Shown here piece after piece: positions 1-7,204 of a stretch of DNA of 24,267 bases. The first letter of the stretch is position 1. Each line of letters starts with the position of its first letter. The position numbers and the translations under genes are program-made. The stretch is from an uncultured Clostridium sp. (GTDB lineage Bacteria; Bacillota_A; Clostridia; TANB77; CAG-508): assembly GCA_947244675.1 (NCBI GenBank), contig CAMXLV010000015.1, positions 1-24,267 on the forward strand, in the 5' to 3' direction. The notes below the pieces were generated by a model. It was not told the origin of the DNA. It did not search any database and saw only the letters and a program-made list of their open reading frames with translations.

Positions 1-1785
1 TATACTTGCTAACGCATGCCAATAGGCTGTATCTATTTGATTTAGACTTTTTTGGACAATAAGATAAAATATATTAGAAAATAATTTTGGTAAAATGGAA
101 TCATTCAAACTCAAATCTGCTTCAATAGACAAAGGAATTCCCAAGTATTCAAAAACTCTTTTAAAGGTGGTAAAGCTTTTGGTTTTATCTATTAATATCG
201 CAATATCTGAATATTCTAATGGCAATGCTCTTTTTCCCTTTAAGCATAAAGGCCGTTCCTTCATCAAAGCTATAATTTTCCTACCACAGATAAATGCCTC
301 TAATTCTTCTTCTGTAAATTCAATAGCCTCTGCATAAGATAAAATATCCATATGCCAATTACGTGTTTCATTAGTTAAAGCATAATCCTTTTGCCCAAAT
401 CGCATCATGTGCTCTAAGGTATAATTTGCATCTCCTTGATCTAAGGTCATAAGATTTGAAAAAATCAAATTAATATCATCCACCACTTCGTTTCTAGAAC
501 GAAAATTATATGTCAAATCAATTTTTATACCTTCCTTCATAGAAGAGTATCGGCTATATTTTTCTTTAAAAATATACGGATTAGCATTTCTAAACCGATA
601 GATCGACTGCTTAATATCGCCAACCATATAACAATTATTTTTAGAAATCAATTGAATAAATGTCTCTTGAATGTCCGAGGTATCTTGATATTCATCTATT
701 AAAATCTCAGTGAAGCCATTTTTTATTTCAGATAAAACAGTTGCATTATTTTGAACCAATCGAATTGCCATTTTTGCAATATCCATATAGTCAAAAGACA
801 TAAGCTCAAGCTTATATTGATACAAGCGTTTTTGAACCTCTAAAGCAAGTTCTAACAAATATAAAACATCTTCCTTTATAGCATAAATTTCATCCTCAGC
901 TGCCTTTAAAGTACTATATTTAGAAAAATAGTTTGTTTTTAATTGCTTAAGTTCTTCCCCACAAAATGTTTTTTGTTCCTTTACCGCTAAAGAGGCGTTA
1001 GAGGAAAGGCGTGGCAAAGCTAAAGTGGAAAGAAACTCATAAGCCTCCTCATAAAAGGTAAAAGGTTTAGAGGGTAGTAAGGCTTCTATAGTGTCTGCTA
1101 GCTTTTTAGACTCAGTATCCTCAGAAGCGCACTCCAATAGCTTAACTAATTCATTTACAAAATTCTTAGATTTTCTTAACACTAGCTCTTCAAAGGTATG
1201 AATAATATTTTGAACAAATTTTTTAGAATAATAGTTTTCCTCATATGTGTTCACAAACTGATTCTCATCAACTATAAGCTCTAGTTTTTGAAATAAGGAA
1301 AGTATGATACCTTTTAGATTTTCATCGGATTGCTTAGTATATTTTTTTAGTAATGAAAAAAATTGAGTATTCTTAGATGTATAGTTTTCCTCAAACAATT
1401 GATCTAAAAGTTCTTTTTTCTTAACCTCTAACAAGGCCTGATCCATTATGGAGATATTCTTATCTATGCCTAAATAAAAATAATATTTTTTTACTAAGGA
1501 TAAGCTGTAAGCATCAAAGGTTGTAATATCTGCAACATCTATACGACTAGCCTGGTCCTTTAAATTGTGTTCTAATAGCTTTTTTCGGATACGCTCCTTC
1601 ATTTCTTGGGCTGCCGCATTTGTAAAGGTTAAAACAAGAAAGCTACAGATATCCTTCCCCTCTTTACAATAGGTTAAGATACGTTCAGAAAGAACTGCAG
1701 TTTTTCCTGAGCCTGCTCCTGCTGACACTATCATATTTTTGCCCTTTTTATGAATTGCCTGCTCCTGCATTTCCGTCCATGCCAT
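1..1785 (-). CDS. addA: ATP-dependent helicase/nuclease subunit A (AddA), N-terminal 595 residues
   Basis: AddA is the UvrD-type helicase and nuclease subunit of AddAB, the Gram-positive counterpart of RecBCD for double-strand break repair. The frame is open from the ATG at 1785 to the window edge, exactly 595 codons. Visible SF1 motifs are the Walker A SAGAGSGKT near residues 20-28, TFTNAAAQEMKERI (Ia), LIDEYQDTSD (II), VGDIKQSIYRFRNA (III) and LTYNFRS (IV). The C-terminal half, with the second helicase lobe and the nuclease domain, lies outside the window. GAGGTGA sits just upstream of the start. The first 38 nt overlap the 3' end of addB, so the two subunits are probably translationally coupled. 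Confidence 0.95.
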   Translation of the reverse strand, partial: MAWTEMQEQAIHKKGKNMIVSAGAGSGKTAVLSERILTYCKEGKDICSFLVLTFTNAAAQEMKERIRKKLLEHNLKDQASRIDVADITTFDAYSLSLVKKYYFYLGIDKNISIMDQALLEVKKKELLDQLFEENYTSKNTQFFSLLKKYTKQSDENLKGIILSLFQKLELIVDENQFVNTYEENYYSKKFVQNIIHTFEELVLRKSKNFVNELVKLLECASEDTESKKLADTIEALLPSKPFTFYEEAYEFLSTLALPRLSSNASLAVKEQKTFCGEELKQLKTNYFSKYSTLKAAEDEIYAIKEDVLYLLELALEVQKRLYQYKLELMSFDYMDIAKMAIRLVQNNATVLSEIKNGFTEILIDEYQDTSDIQETFIQLISKNNCYMVGDIKQSIYRFRNANPYIFKEKYSRYSSMKEGIKIDLTYNFRSRNEVVDDINLIFSNLMTLDQGDANYTLEHMMRFGQKDYALTNETRNWHMDILSYAEAIEFTEEELEAFICGRKIIALMKERPLCLKGKRALPLEYSDIAILIDKTKSFTTFKRVFEYLGIPLSIEADLSLNDSILPKLFSNIFYLIVQKSLNQIDTAYWHALASI

Positions 1786-4111
1786 CTCCTTCACCTCTCT
1801 TTCCAAATGGTTTATAGGATAACTCTATTTCATCCTCATAATCACAAAAGCATAAATCCTTATATTTACAAAACATACAGGATTCATTTTTACCTCTAAT
1901 TTTTTTAGGAGCAATAGGAAATACTCCCTGTTGAATTTGTTCTGCTGCCCCATCTAAAAGGCTTTCTACCAATTGGATAATTTCCTCCTGCTGAGCTTCT
2001 AAAAATACTTTTGAATATTTTAAAAAGCCATCTTTCGTCATTCCTAAAGATTTAATGTAGGTACTTCTCATATGAGAAGGATCTAGCATAGATAGTAGTC
2101 TAGAGCTAGCCACACTATAGCCTTCTAGCATAAATCTTTTATTCATTTGTTGTTCAACATCAGATTTATGATCATAAATAACTATATTTACCTTTTGTAA
2201 ATAAATTCCGATGATATGAAGGTTCTTCCCTTTAAATTCATCATACTTAGATAATAAATACATATAGGCTGGAAGTTGTAAATGAAAGCCATCCTCCATA
2301 TTATCTAAGCTAACTATATCAGCCCCCGTTTTATAATCCACAATTGCAGCATATACCTCATCCTCCTGTATTGTATACATAAGCTTATCTATGTATCCCT
2401 CAAAGGAATAGGTTGTTTTAATAACCTCTATATGTGCTTCTCTTACAATGGTGGATAGCTTACTATCCTGTTCATGTGTTTTATTAAAGGTAATTATATT
2501 TCTTAAGACCTCCGTCATTTGCTGAAAAAAGAATTTGTCCTTTTCATCTAAAGCATTTTCCTTTGTATGCTGTTCAACAGCTAAATTAAAATCAAAATCC
2601 TCTTGATAGCTATCCTCTAAAACAGCATGAGAAAAGGTTCCTAAGCGTGCTGCCATTTGAGGCTTAAATTCATTCAATCCTAATATTCTATCAGCATAGT
2701 ACGAAAAAGGACAAGCAAAATAAAGTTTGACATTTGAGTAGGCTAAACGTAAAGGCTTTTTTTCAAAATGCTTACCTAAGGTTTCCTTAGATAGTGGCTT
2801 ATAGCTATGCGTATATGTTTTATAAGCTGCATTCTGAATTCCGTAGCTTTCTAAATCACTATGCCATTGTCCATATTTCAAATATAAATCATATAATCCA
2901 ATTAATCTAAGCTCATCCTCAACCTTAGAAAATCCGTACTCTATTGATTCTATAAGAATAGGAGTAAGACCTAAGGTCTCTACCAATGGAGATGGTAAAA
3001 ATTTTTCTTGATTCACGACTCTTTTATAGGTAAGAATTAAATGAGGCGTAGAAAATAGAAAGCTCTTTAATTTATCTAAAGCATATTTATTTTTTTCTAC
3101 GGAGGTTGAAAGACCTAATAAATTTAAATCCGCATCATTTAAAAAGCCTTGTTCCTTTTCTACCTTAGGACTACTTCCCAAATTAAATCCTAAATAAAAC
3201 ACATAGTCCCTCTCACTAAAAACCATAGTATCCTGACCAAAATGGATAGCCTCTATAAGGTGTGGAATTGGGTATGCTAGAGTTTTAAAAAGAGATTTCA
3301 AAAAAGGAATGCAATGCAAAGGCAGCTCTTCAACTAATTCATAGGAGTTGATAGTATCAACAATAATTTTATAAAAATCATTAGCTTTATCTAATTTATT
3401 AATACAATGTGAAAAGCTTTGTTCTGTTTCACATAGAGTTAAAAATTTTTGAATATAGCTTGAGGTTACTATGTTTTTCCCTGCTTCAAATTGGATTGGT
3501 ATAGCATAGCTTTTTGAAAGCCTTTTAAAAATGTCTATATAGGTACGATCTGGATTCAAAATGAAAATATGATTTAATGATATACCCTCTTCTATTAGCC
3601 TTCTTATATGATTCATAACAAATAAGCATTCCTCTAAAATGGTTGGAATTTCATATAGTGCAGGCTGGTACGTTTCTGCATGCTGAAAGACTTCAAAAAC
3701 AGCAGTAATATTTGAAACCTTCTTTTTTAATTTTTCATATTCCTTTGTCGGCTCTGGATTTATAAAGGTGACAGGAAATTGTTTTAATCTAAAGGGGAAA
3801 AGTAAATCTTTTTCTATTAGTTTTTTTTCTTCTAAATACTGCATTACTGATACAATGCTATCTAGCTTTGGATTATTATACGTTCCCTTTTTCATCTTTC
3901 GAATAGCCTGTAGATAGTCTAAACTCAAAGTATAAGAAAAGCTATAATGCTTCATTATCTGGAAAACAGCTGATTTATGAATTTGAAAATTTAATTTATC
4001 TTGTAGCTGTTCCTGCGTTAGAAAAATATAATTTTTAATTTCCTGTTGTTCGCGAGAAATCTTTTCTTTCATATGAGAATCACAAATAATAAACCCTTCT
4101 CTTAATTCCAT
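1748..4111 (-). CDS. addB: AddB-type helicase-nuclease subunit with PD-(D/E)XK domain
   Basis: Second subunit of the AddAB break-repair nuclease. Residues about 460-787 hold the AddB nuclease with its iron-sulfur staple: C467 (ACPFSYY) and the terminal cluster C745, C748, C754. The nuclease core is H495 (GTFSHAVLED), D575 (GYIDK), D592 and K594 (VDYKTG). At 787 aa it is far shorter than AddB of Bacillus (about 1160 aa). No GxxGxGKS/T Walker A is visible near the N-terminus, where family members usually have one, so this copy probably has nuclease and structural roles without ATP binding. The start is supported by AGAGGTGA five bases upstream. It follows the cvfB terminator and overlaps addA by 38 nt. 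Confidence 0.88.
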   Translation of the reverse strand: MELREGFIICDSHMKEKISREQQEIKNYIFLTQEQLQDKLNFQIHKSAVFQIMKHYSFSYTLSLDYLQAIRKMKKGTYNNPKLDSIVSVMQYLEEKKLIEKDLLFPFRLKQFPVTFINPEPTKEYEKLKKKVSNITAVFEVFQHAETYQPALYEIPTILEECLFVMNHIRRLIEEGISLNHIFILNPDRTYIDIFKRLSKSYAIPIQFEAGKNIVTSSYIQKFLTLCETEQSFSHCINKLDKANDFYKIIVDTINSYELVEELPLHCIPFLKSLFKTLAYPIPHLIEAIHFGQDTMVFSERDYVFYLGFNLGSSPKVEKEQGFLNDADLNLLGLSTSVEKNKYALDKLKSFLFSTPHLILTYKRVVNQEKFLPSPLVETLGLTPILIESIEYGFSKVEDELRLIGLYDLYLKYGQWHSDLESYGIQNAAYKTYTHSYKPLSKETLGKHFEKKPLRLAYSNVKLYFACPFSYYADRILGLNEFKPQMAARLGTFSHAVLEDSYQEDFDFNLAVEQHTKENALDEKDKFFFQQMTEVLRNIITFNKTHEQDSKLSTIVREAHIEVIKTTYSFEGYIDKLMYTIQEDEVYAAIVDYKTGADIVSLDNMEDGFHLQLPAYMYLLSKYDEFKGKNLHIIGIYLQKVNIVIYDHKSDVEQQMNKRFMLEGYSVASSRLLSMLDPSHMRSTYIKSLGMTKDGFLKYSKVFLEAQQEEIIQLVESLLDGAAEQIQQGVFPIAPKKIRGKNESCMFCKYKDLCFCDYEDEIELSYKPFGKRGEGDGMDGNAGAGNS

Positions 4112-4128
4112 GCTCTCACCTCTCTTTC

Positions 4129-4157
4129 ATTATATACCATATACATACATTATTTGT
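4129..4157 (-). promoter_or_regulatory. Possible addBA promoter
   Basis: A perfect TATAAT lies at 4129-4134 on the minus strand, about 18 nt before the addB start and just after the cvfB terminator. The -35 position (ACAAAT, 4152-4157, 17-nt spacer) is weak. The preceding terminator implies addB-addA needs its own promoter. Confidence 0.35.
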
Positions 4158-4175
4158 GTATATTTTAAAAAATCA

Positions 4176-4206
4176 TTAAAGAAGCTACTTAAGATAGCTT
4201 CTTTAA
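4176..4206 (-). terminator. Rho-independent terminator of the cvfB operon
   Basis: A perfect 12-bp inverted repeat (TTAAAGAAGCTA / TAGCTTCTTTAA) surrounds a 7-nt loop. On the minus strand TGATTTTTT follows. The hairpin includes the last codons and stop of cvfB. Confidence 0.85.
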
Positions 4207-5037
4207 ATACGTAGTTTCTTCATCAAATGTAATTCGCTCTTCCTTATATAAAGAACCATACGCTCTTTTAAATGCCTTTCTTGACATTTGAAAAAATTTC
4301 TCTACCTCTTCACTACTAGATTTGGCAGTCAAGGGTAAAACACCATTATGTGTTTCTAAATAGTTTAAAATAGTTATTTTATCTACATCCATTAGAAGTT
4401 CTTTATGTTCATTTAAGCTACCATACGCCTCTTTTTCAAGCATTTTAGTGATAGTAACTAACACCTCTTGTCCAAGTCTATATCTTTTACGAAATTGGGA
4501 GATAGGTACAAAAACATAAACCAAATCTTCTGTAATAAGCCCAATTCCTTTAGCAGCAATACGAAGTACATATGCCTTTACCTGCTCATTTTCCTGGTAT
4601 TTCTTGCCAGTATATAATTCCAAAAGATCAAAGCGATTGACAGGCTTTGCAACTAAGGTATCTCGTTTTAGCTTAGCCTCACAAAATACAAGGTCCCCCT
4701 CCTTAGGCCATTCCTCTAGGTTGTAGGGCAAATAATCCTTTGAAATCAATAGGTCCTTTGGGGTATGATTGTCTATGAAAACACCAACTCCATCTATATG
4801 ATTTACTACTTGAACAAAATTTTTTTTATCTAAGGTTAATAATGCCTCCTTCATTGTAGCCGTTTTACGGTTCTTAGAGTCAGTATAAATATATACATGA
4901 ACCATTTGATTAATTTCTAATTCTCTTTCTGCCTCTTTATAATGTAAAAGTATTTCTTCCTTTTCATCTGAAACCATATATCCCAAATCTGTTTTACGTA
5001 TTACCTTTAAACAATTTATTTTACCTATCTCAATCAA
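4189..5037 (-). CDS. cvfB: CvfB-family S1 RNA-binding protein
   Basis: CvfB/YitL proteins are cytoplasmic RNA-binding proteins of Firmicutes with tandem S1-like OB folds and a C-terminal winged helix; the Staphylococcus aureus member affects virulence gene expression. The 282 residues fit the family. The N-terminus (MIEIGKINCLKVIRKTDLGY) starts the first OB fold. A second S1-like segment lies near residues 140-200 (VKAYVLRIAAKGIGLITED). The last 60 residues form the winged helix (YLETHNGVLPLTAKSS). The start is TTG, and its TTGA overlaps the stop codon of the preceding 45-aa gene, so the unusual start is best explained by translational coupling. It is the last gene of a three-gene operon that ends in a strong terminator. 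Confidence 0.85.
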   Translation of the reverse strand: MIEIGKINCLKVIRKTDLGYMVSDEKEEILLHYKEAERELEINQMVHVYIYTDSKNRKTATMKEALLTLDKKNFVQVVNHIDGVGVFIDNHTPKDLLISKDYLPYNLEEWPKEGDLVFCEAKLKRDTLVAKPVNRFDLLELYTGKKYQENEQVKAYVLRIAAKGIGLITEDLVYVFVPISQFRKRYRLGQEVLVTITKMLEKEAYGSLNEHKELLMDVDKITILNYLETHNGVLPLTAKSSSEEVEKFFQMSRKAFKRAYGSLYKEERITFDEETTYLKKLS

Positions 5038-5171
5038 TTTCGATCCCCATCCTTATAATTCCTATCTGTTTCTTTCAAATACATTTCTTTATTTTTTTCA
5101 AAAGCATGTCTTGGCTTTTGTTTTTCTATTTTCTTTATCAAATCTTTTTCTTTCGTTGACAATGGCTTCAT
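5034..5171 (-). CDS. Small basic hypothetical protein (45 aa), middle gene of the cvfB operon
   Basis: The frame encodes 45 residues rich in Lys, Glu and Arg, starting MKPLSTKEKDLIKKIEKQKP. There is no signal peptide or membrane segment; the first half could form a charged helix. I do not recognise the family. It is supported by context: its ATG overlaps the upstream stop as ATGA, its stop overlaps the cvfB start as TTGA, and AAGGAG lies eight bases before its ATG. Such double overlap is hard to explain unless the frame is translated. It may simply carry ribosomes to cvfB, or work with one of the flanking products. Confidence 0.7.
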   Translation of the reverse strand: MKPLSTKEKDLIKKIEKQKPRHAFEKNKEMYLKETDRNYKDGDRN

Positions 5172-5575
5172 AGTTGAATCTCCTTAACTCCCTGTTCTTC
5201 TAAGGTTTTTAATATGCGATCTATATTTACTTCAGTTTCAATTCCATCTGCAAGCTTAACATAATAATATATTTCTATAAAAAAGCTCTCAGCTGTGTAG
5301 AACGTAAGACATTTAGTAAAAGGGTTTATATCTCTAAGATGATATGATTTTATCCTTGCTAAGGATAATTCAAAATCTTTTTGTGGCAGTAGCCTTTTTT
5401 TAAAGGTAGAAAGTCTTTGAAAAAATAGCTCTTCTTTTCCTAAACTCATGATAAAATCAGCCGTACCCTCTACATAAATTTTCCCAATATTTTTCTTTAA
5501 ATAGATGACGGTTGGTCTATGCCCCTTTAATTGCCTTGTGACTCGATATTGCATAACTAATTCTTTACGATTCAT
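5168..5575 (-). CDS. Conserved-looking hypothetical protein, first gene of the cvfB operon
   Basis: A 135-aa soluble protein with no signal or membrane segment. The first half is basic and contains the stretch LKGHRPTVIYLKK; the second half alternates hydrophobic residues in a beta-like pattern (LTFYTAESFFIEIYYYVKLA) and ends in a helix. I do not recognise the family. The start at 5575 is preceded by GAGGTGATTC, a good ribosome binding site, and by a near-consensus promoter. Its stop overlaps the start of the 45-aa gene by four bases (ATGA). The position suggests a role linked to RNA or translation alongside CvfB, but that is context only. Confidence 0.75.
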   Translation of the reverse strand: MNRKELVMQYRVTRQLKGHRPTVIYLKKNIGKIYVEGTADFIMSLGKEELFFQRLSTFKKRLLPQKDFELSLARIKSYHLRDINPFTKCLTFYTAESFFIEIYYYVKLADGIETEVNIDRILKTLEEQGVKEIQL

Positions 5576-5596
5576 AATGAATCACCTCTTTTTGTC

Positions 5597-5625
5597 ATTA
5601 TATCATTAATGTTATTTTTTTACAA
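5597..5625 (-). promoter_or_regulatory. Promoter of the 135-aa/45-aa/cvfB operon
   Basis: Minus-strand TTGTAA (5620-5625), a 17-nt spacer and TATAAT (5597-5602) with an extended -10 TGA. It lies 22 nt before the first start codon. Confidence 0.8.
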
Positions 5626-5655
5626 ATTTTTGCTAGGATAAAATGTAAAAAGTAT

Positions 5656-5684
5656 TTGACAAACGTTTTCACTAATGATATTAT
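5656..5684 (+). promoter_or_regulatory. Strong plus-strand promoter of a putative small RNA
   Basis: TTGACA at 5656-5661, a 17-nt spacer and TATTAT at 5679-5684 with an extended -10 TGA. Nothing on the plus strand downstream is a protein gene; the next element is the hairpin at 5723-5768, so a transcript of about 80 nt is expected. Confidence 0.65.
5658..5671 (-). promoter_or_regulatory. cre-like operator (CcpA site) over the small-RNA promoter
   Basis: Read on the minus strand this is TGAAAACGTTTGTC, matching 12 of 14 positions of the cre consensus TGWAARCGYTWNCW. It shares TGAAAACGTTT with the site upstream of ccpA. It overlaps the -35 and spacer of the plus-strand promoter, a position expected to repress. 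Confidence 0.5.
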
Positions 5685-5690
5685 ATAGAC

Positions 5691-5770
5691 ATAAATAATA
5701 ACTTTTTATAATAATCTCTCCCAAAATAGAAAGAGGGCTAGGCTGTATTCTAGTCCTCTTTCTATTTTAC
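5691..5770 (+). ncRNA. Candidate CcpA-controlled small RNA
   Basis: Predicted transcript from the promoter at 5656-5684 to the hairpin at 5723-5768. The 5' part of about 30 nt is A/U-rich and ends in a pyrimidine-rich stretch UCUCUCCC just before the hairpin, able to pair with GGGAGAGA-like ribosome binding sites. There is no open frame with a ribosome binding site inside. The 3' end converges on the tail of tyrS. The promoter and hairpin are direct observations; the existence of the RNA is inferred. Confidence 0.45.
5723..5768. terminator. Bidirectional-type terminator hairpin between tyrS and the small RNA
   Basis: A 14-bp perfect stem (AAAATAGAAAGAGG / CCTCTTTCTATTTT) is extended by a G-T pair and CTAG/CTAG over an 8-nt loop. 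The outer A and T blocks let it act in both directions. It starts four bases beyond the natural stop of tyrS (5772). Confidence 0.8.
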
Positions 5771-5771
5771 T

Positions 5772-5846
5772 TTAATATTTTAGTAAAGCATAAAGCTTTT
5801 TTCCTCTTCTTACTACAATAAATTTTTCTTCAATTGCAGTAGTTTT
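5772..5846 (-). other. Untranslated C-terminal tail of tyrS beyond an in-frame TAA
   Basis: After the stop at 5847-5849 the same frame continues for 24 codons to a second TAA at 5772-5774. It encodes KTTAIEEKFIVVRRGKK followed by LYALLKY. This is the usual end of the TyrRS S4 domain; the RRGKK motif is present in E. coli TyrRS. The tail is unmistakable homologous sequence, so the stop at 5847 is a recent nonsense change, a recoding site or a sequence error. Confidence 0.8.
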
Positions 5847-6992
5847 TTATAAAATAAATCCTTCTTCTGTAACTTTATCTCCATTAACACTTACAGCACC
5901 ATTTCGAATAAATTCTCTTGCTTCCCTTTTTGATGAAGCTAGTTTCAACTCAAGTAAAGCATCTACTATACTAATCTCTCTTCCCTCGATTGCTGGTAAT
6001 TCATTAAAGCCCATTGCAATCTCTTTTGCAGTTAGTTCTTTAATATTCCCACTAAATAGAGCTTTAGATATTTTTAATGCCTGTTCGTAAGCATCTTTTC
6101 CATGTAGATAGGTTATAACCTCTCTTGCCAAAGCAGTATGAGCTTCTCTTAAATGGGGAGCCTCTAGGTGTTTCTTTTCTAATTCTTCAATCTCTTCTTT
6201 AGTTAAGAATGTTAAAAATTTAAGGTAGTCAATAACCTTTGTGTCTTCTACGTTAATAAAAAATTGATACATTTCATAAGGTGTGGTTTTATTTGCGTCT
6301 AACCAAACAGACTTACCATTTGTTTTGCCAAATTTTGTACCATCACTCTTGGTTAAAAGTGGCATGGTAAAGGCATAAACCTCCTTTTGCTCCTTTTTAC
6401 GAATCAATTCTATACCTGATGTCATATTTCCCCATTGATCCTGACCAGCTACCTGCATAGTAACATTCTTATTTTTATTTAGCCACCAGAAATCTAGAGC
6501 CTGCATAATCATATAAGAAAATTCTGTATATGTGATTCCTTCATCTAATCTACGAGCAACAATATCCTTATTTAGCATATAGTTAACATTAAAAAATTTA
6601 CCAAAATCCCTTAAGAAATCAATAAAGCTAATGTCTTTAGACCAGTCATAATTATTGACTACCTCACAATCAAACAAGCTTGTTAATTGATTTTTTAAGC
6701 AATTAAAGTTATGTTCTACAGTTTCTATTTGAATCATAGGTCTTTCACTTTCTGGTCTTGGATCGCCAATAAGTCCAGTTGCGCCACCAATAAGTACGAT
6801 AGGGTGATGCCCTGCATCCTTTAATCTTTTACAGATTAAAAAACTAGAAAAATGCCCAATATGCAAGCTATCTCCTGTAGGGTCTGTTCCTATATAAAAG
6901 GTCATACCCCCTTTATTTAATTTTTCTTTAAGGCTTGGATCAGATACATCCTTAATTAAGCCTCTCCATTCTAATTCTTCATAAATTCCCAT
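5847..6992 (-). CDS. tyrS: Tyrosyl-tRNA synthetase, ended early by an in-frame stop
   Basis: Class I aminoacyl-tRNA synthetase that charges tRNA-Tyr in the cytoplasm. The Rossmann catalytic domain contains the HIGH motif as LHIGHF, the tyrosine-binding QVAGQDQWGN segment and the KMSKS loop as KFGKT. The C-terminal S4 RNA-binding domain starts near residue 340 (SKREAREFIRNGAVSVNGDK). The frame stops after 381 residues at GFIL, but the lost 24-residue tail follows in frame (see 5772-5846), so the natural length is about 406. The catalytic domain is whole; only the last strands of S4 are missing, so partial activity is possible. AAAGGAA lies nine bases before the ATG. Expression is governed by the T-box leader directly upstream. 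Confidence 0.92.
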   Translation of the reverse strand: MGIYEELEWRGLIKDVSDPSLKEKLNKGGMTFYIGTDPTGDSLHIGHFSSFLICKRLKDAGHHPIVLIGGATGLIGDPRPESERPMIQIETVEHNFNCLKNQLTSLFDCEVVNNYDWSKDISFIDFLRDFGKFFNVNYMLNKDIVARRLDEGITYTEFSYMIMQALDFWWLNKNKNVTMQVAGQDQWGNMTSGIELIRKKEQKEVYAFTMPLLTKSDGTKFGKTNGKSVWLDANKTTPYEMYQFFINVEDTKVIDYLKFLTFLTKEEIEELEKKHLEAPHLREAHTALAREVITYLHGKDAYEQALKISKALFSGNIKELTAKEIAMGFNELPAIEGREISIVDALLELKLASSKREAREFIRNGAVSVNGDKVTEEGFIL

Positions 6993-7019
6993 TTTGTTTA
7001 TTCCTTTCTTTTAAAATAT

Positions 7020-7204
7020 AAAAAAGTCCTTAGAATAATCTAAGGACGATGTAATCGCGGTACCACCTTAGTTCTATAGTAAAACCTATAGCCCTCATAA
7101 TTTTTTGCTTTTCCAAGAGTGTATTTCAAATTAGCCTCTAGATCTGTTTGCACCAACCACAGATTCTCTACTGCTAGAATGACCATTCTACTATTTTCTT
7201 TTCA
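7020..7204 (-). promoter_or_regulatory. Tyrosyl T-box riboswitch leader of tyrS
   Basis: The minus strand carries the T-box sequence AAGGTGGTACCGCG at 7056-7069, which pairs with the acceptor end of uncharged tRNA. Downstream is the terminator GTCCTTAGA-TTAT-TCTAAGGAC followed by six T. Stem I is recognised by AGAGAATCTGTGGTTGGTGC and AAACAGAT at about 7140-7175. The likely specifier is UAC (Tyr) at 7121-7123 in GAAATACACTC, matching the gene it controls. Only about 135 nt separate the T-box from the ccpA stop, so the base of stem I probably lies against or inside the 3' end of ccpA. I found no convincing separate promoter. Confidence 0.92.
7026..7047 (-). terminator. T-box leader terminator
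   Basis: A 9-bp stem GTCCTTAGA / TCTAAGGAC with a 4-nt loop, followed on the minus strand by TTTTTT. This is the premature stop of tyrS transcription when tRNA-Tyr is charged. Confidence 0.9.

Noticed and set aside
95..337. Plus-strand open frame of 80 codons
   Set aside because: It lies inside addA on the opposite strand, which has clear helicase motifs, and shows no ribosome site.
5656..7204. CRISPR array, tRNA or rRNA genes anywhere in the window
   Set aside because: I looked for regularly spaced repeats, tRNA TPsiC (GGTTCGAATCC-like) sequences and rRNA signatures and found none; the only structured RNAs I can support are the T-box and the candidate small RNA.
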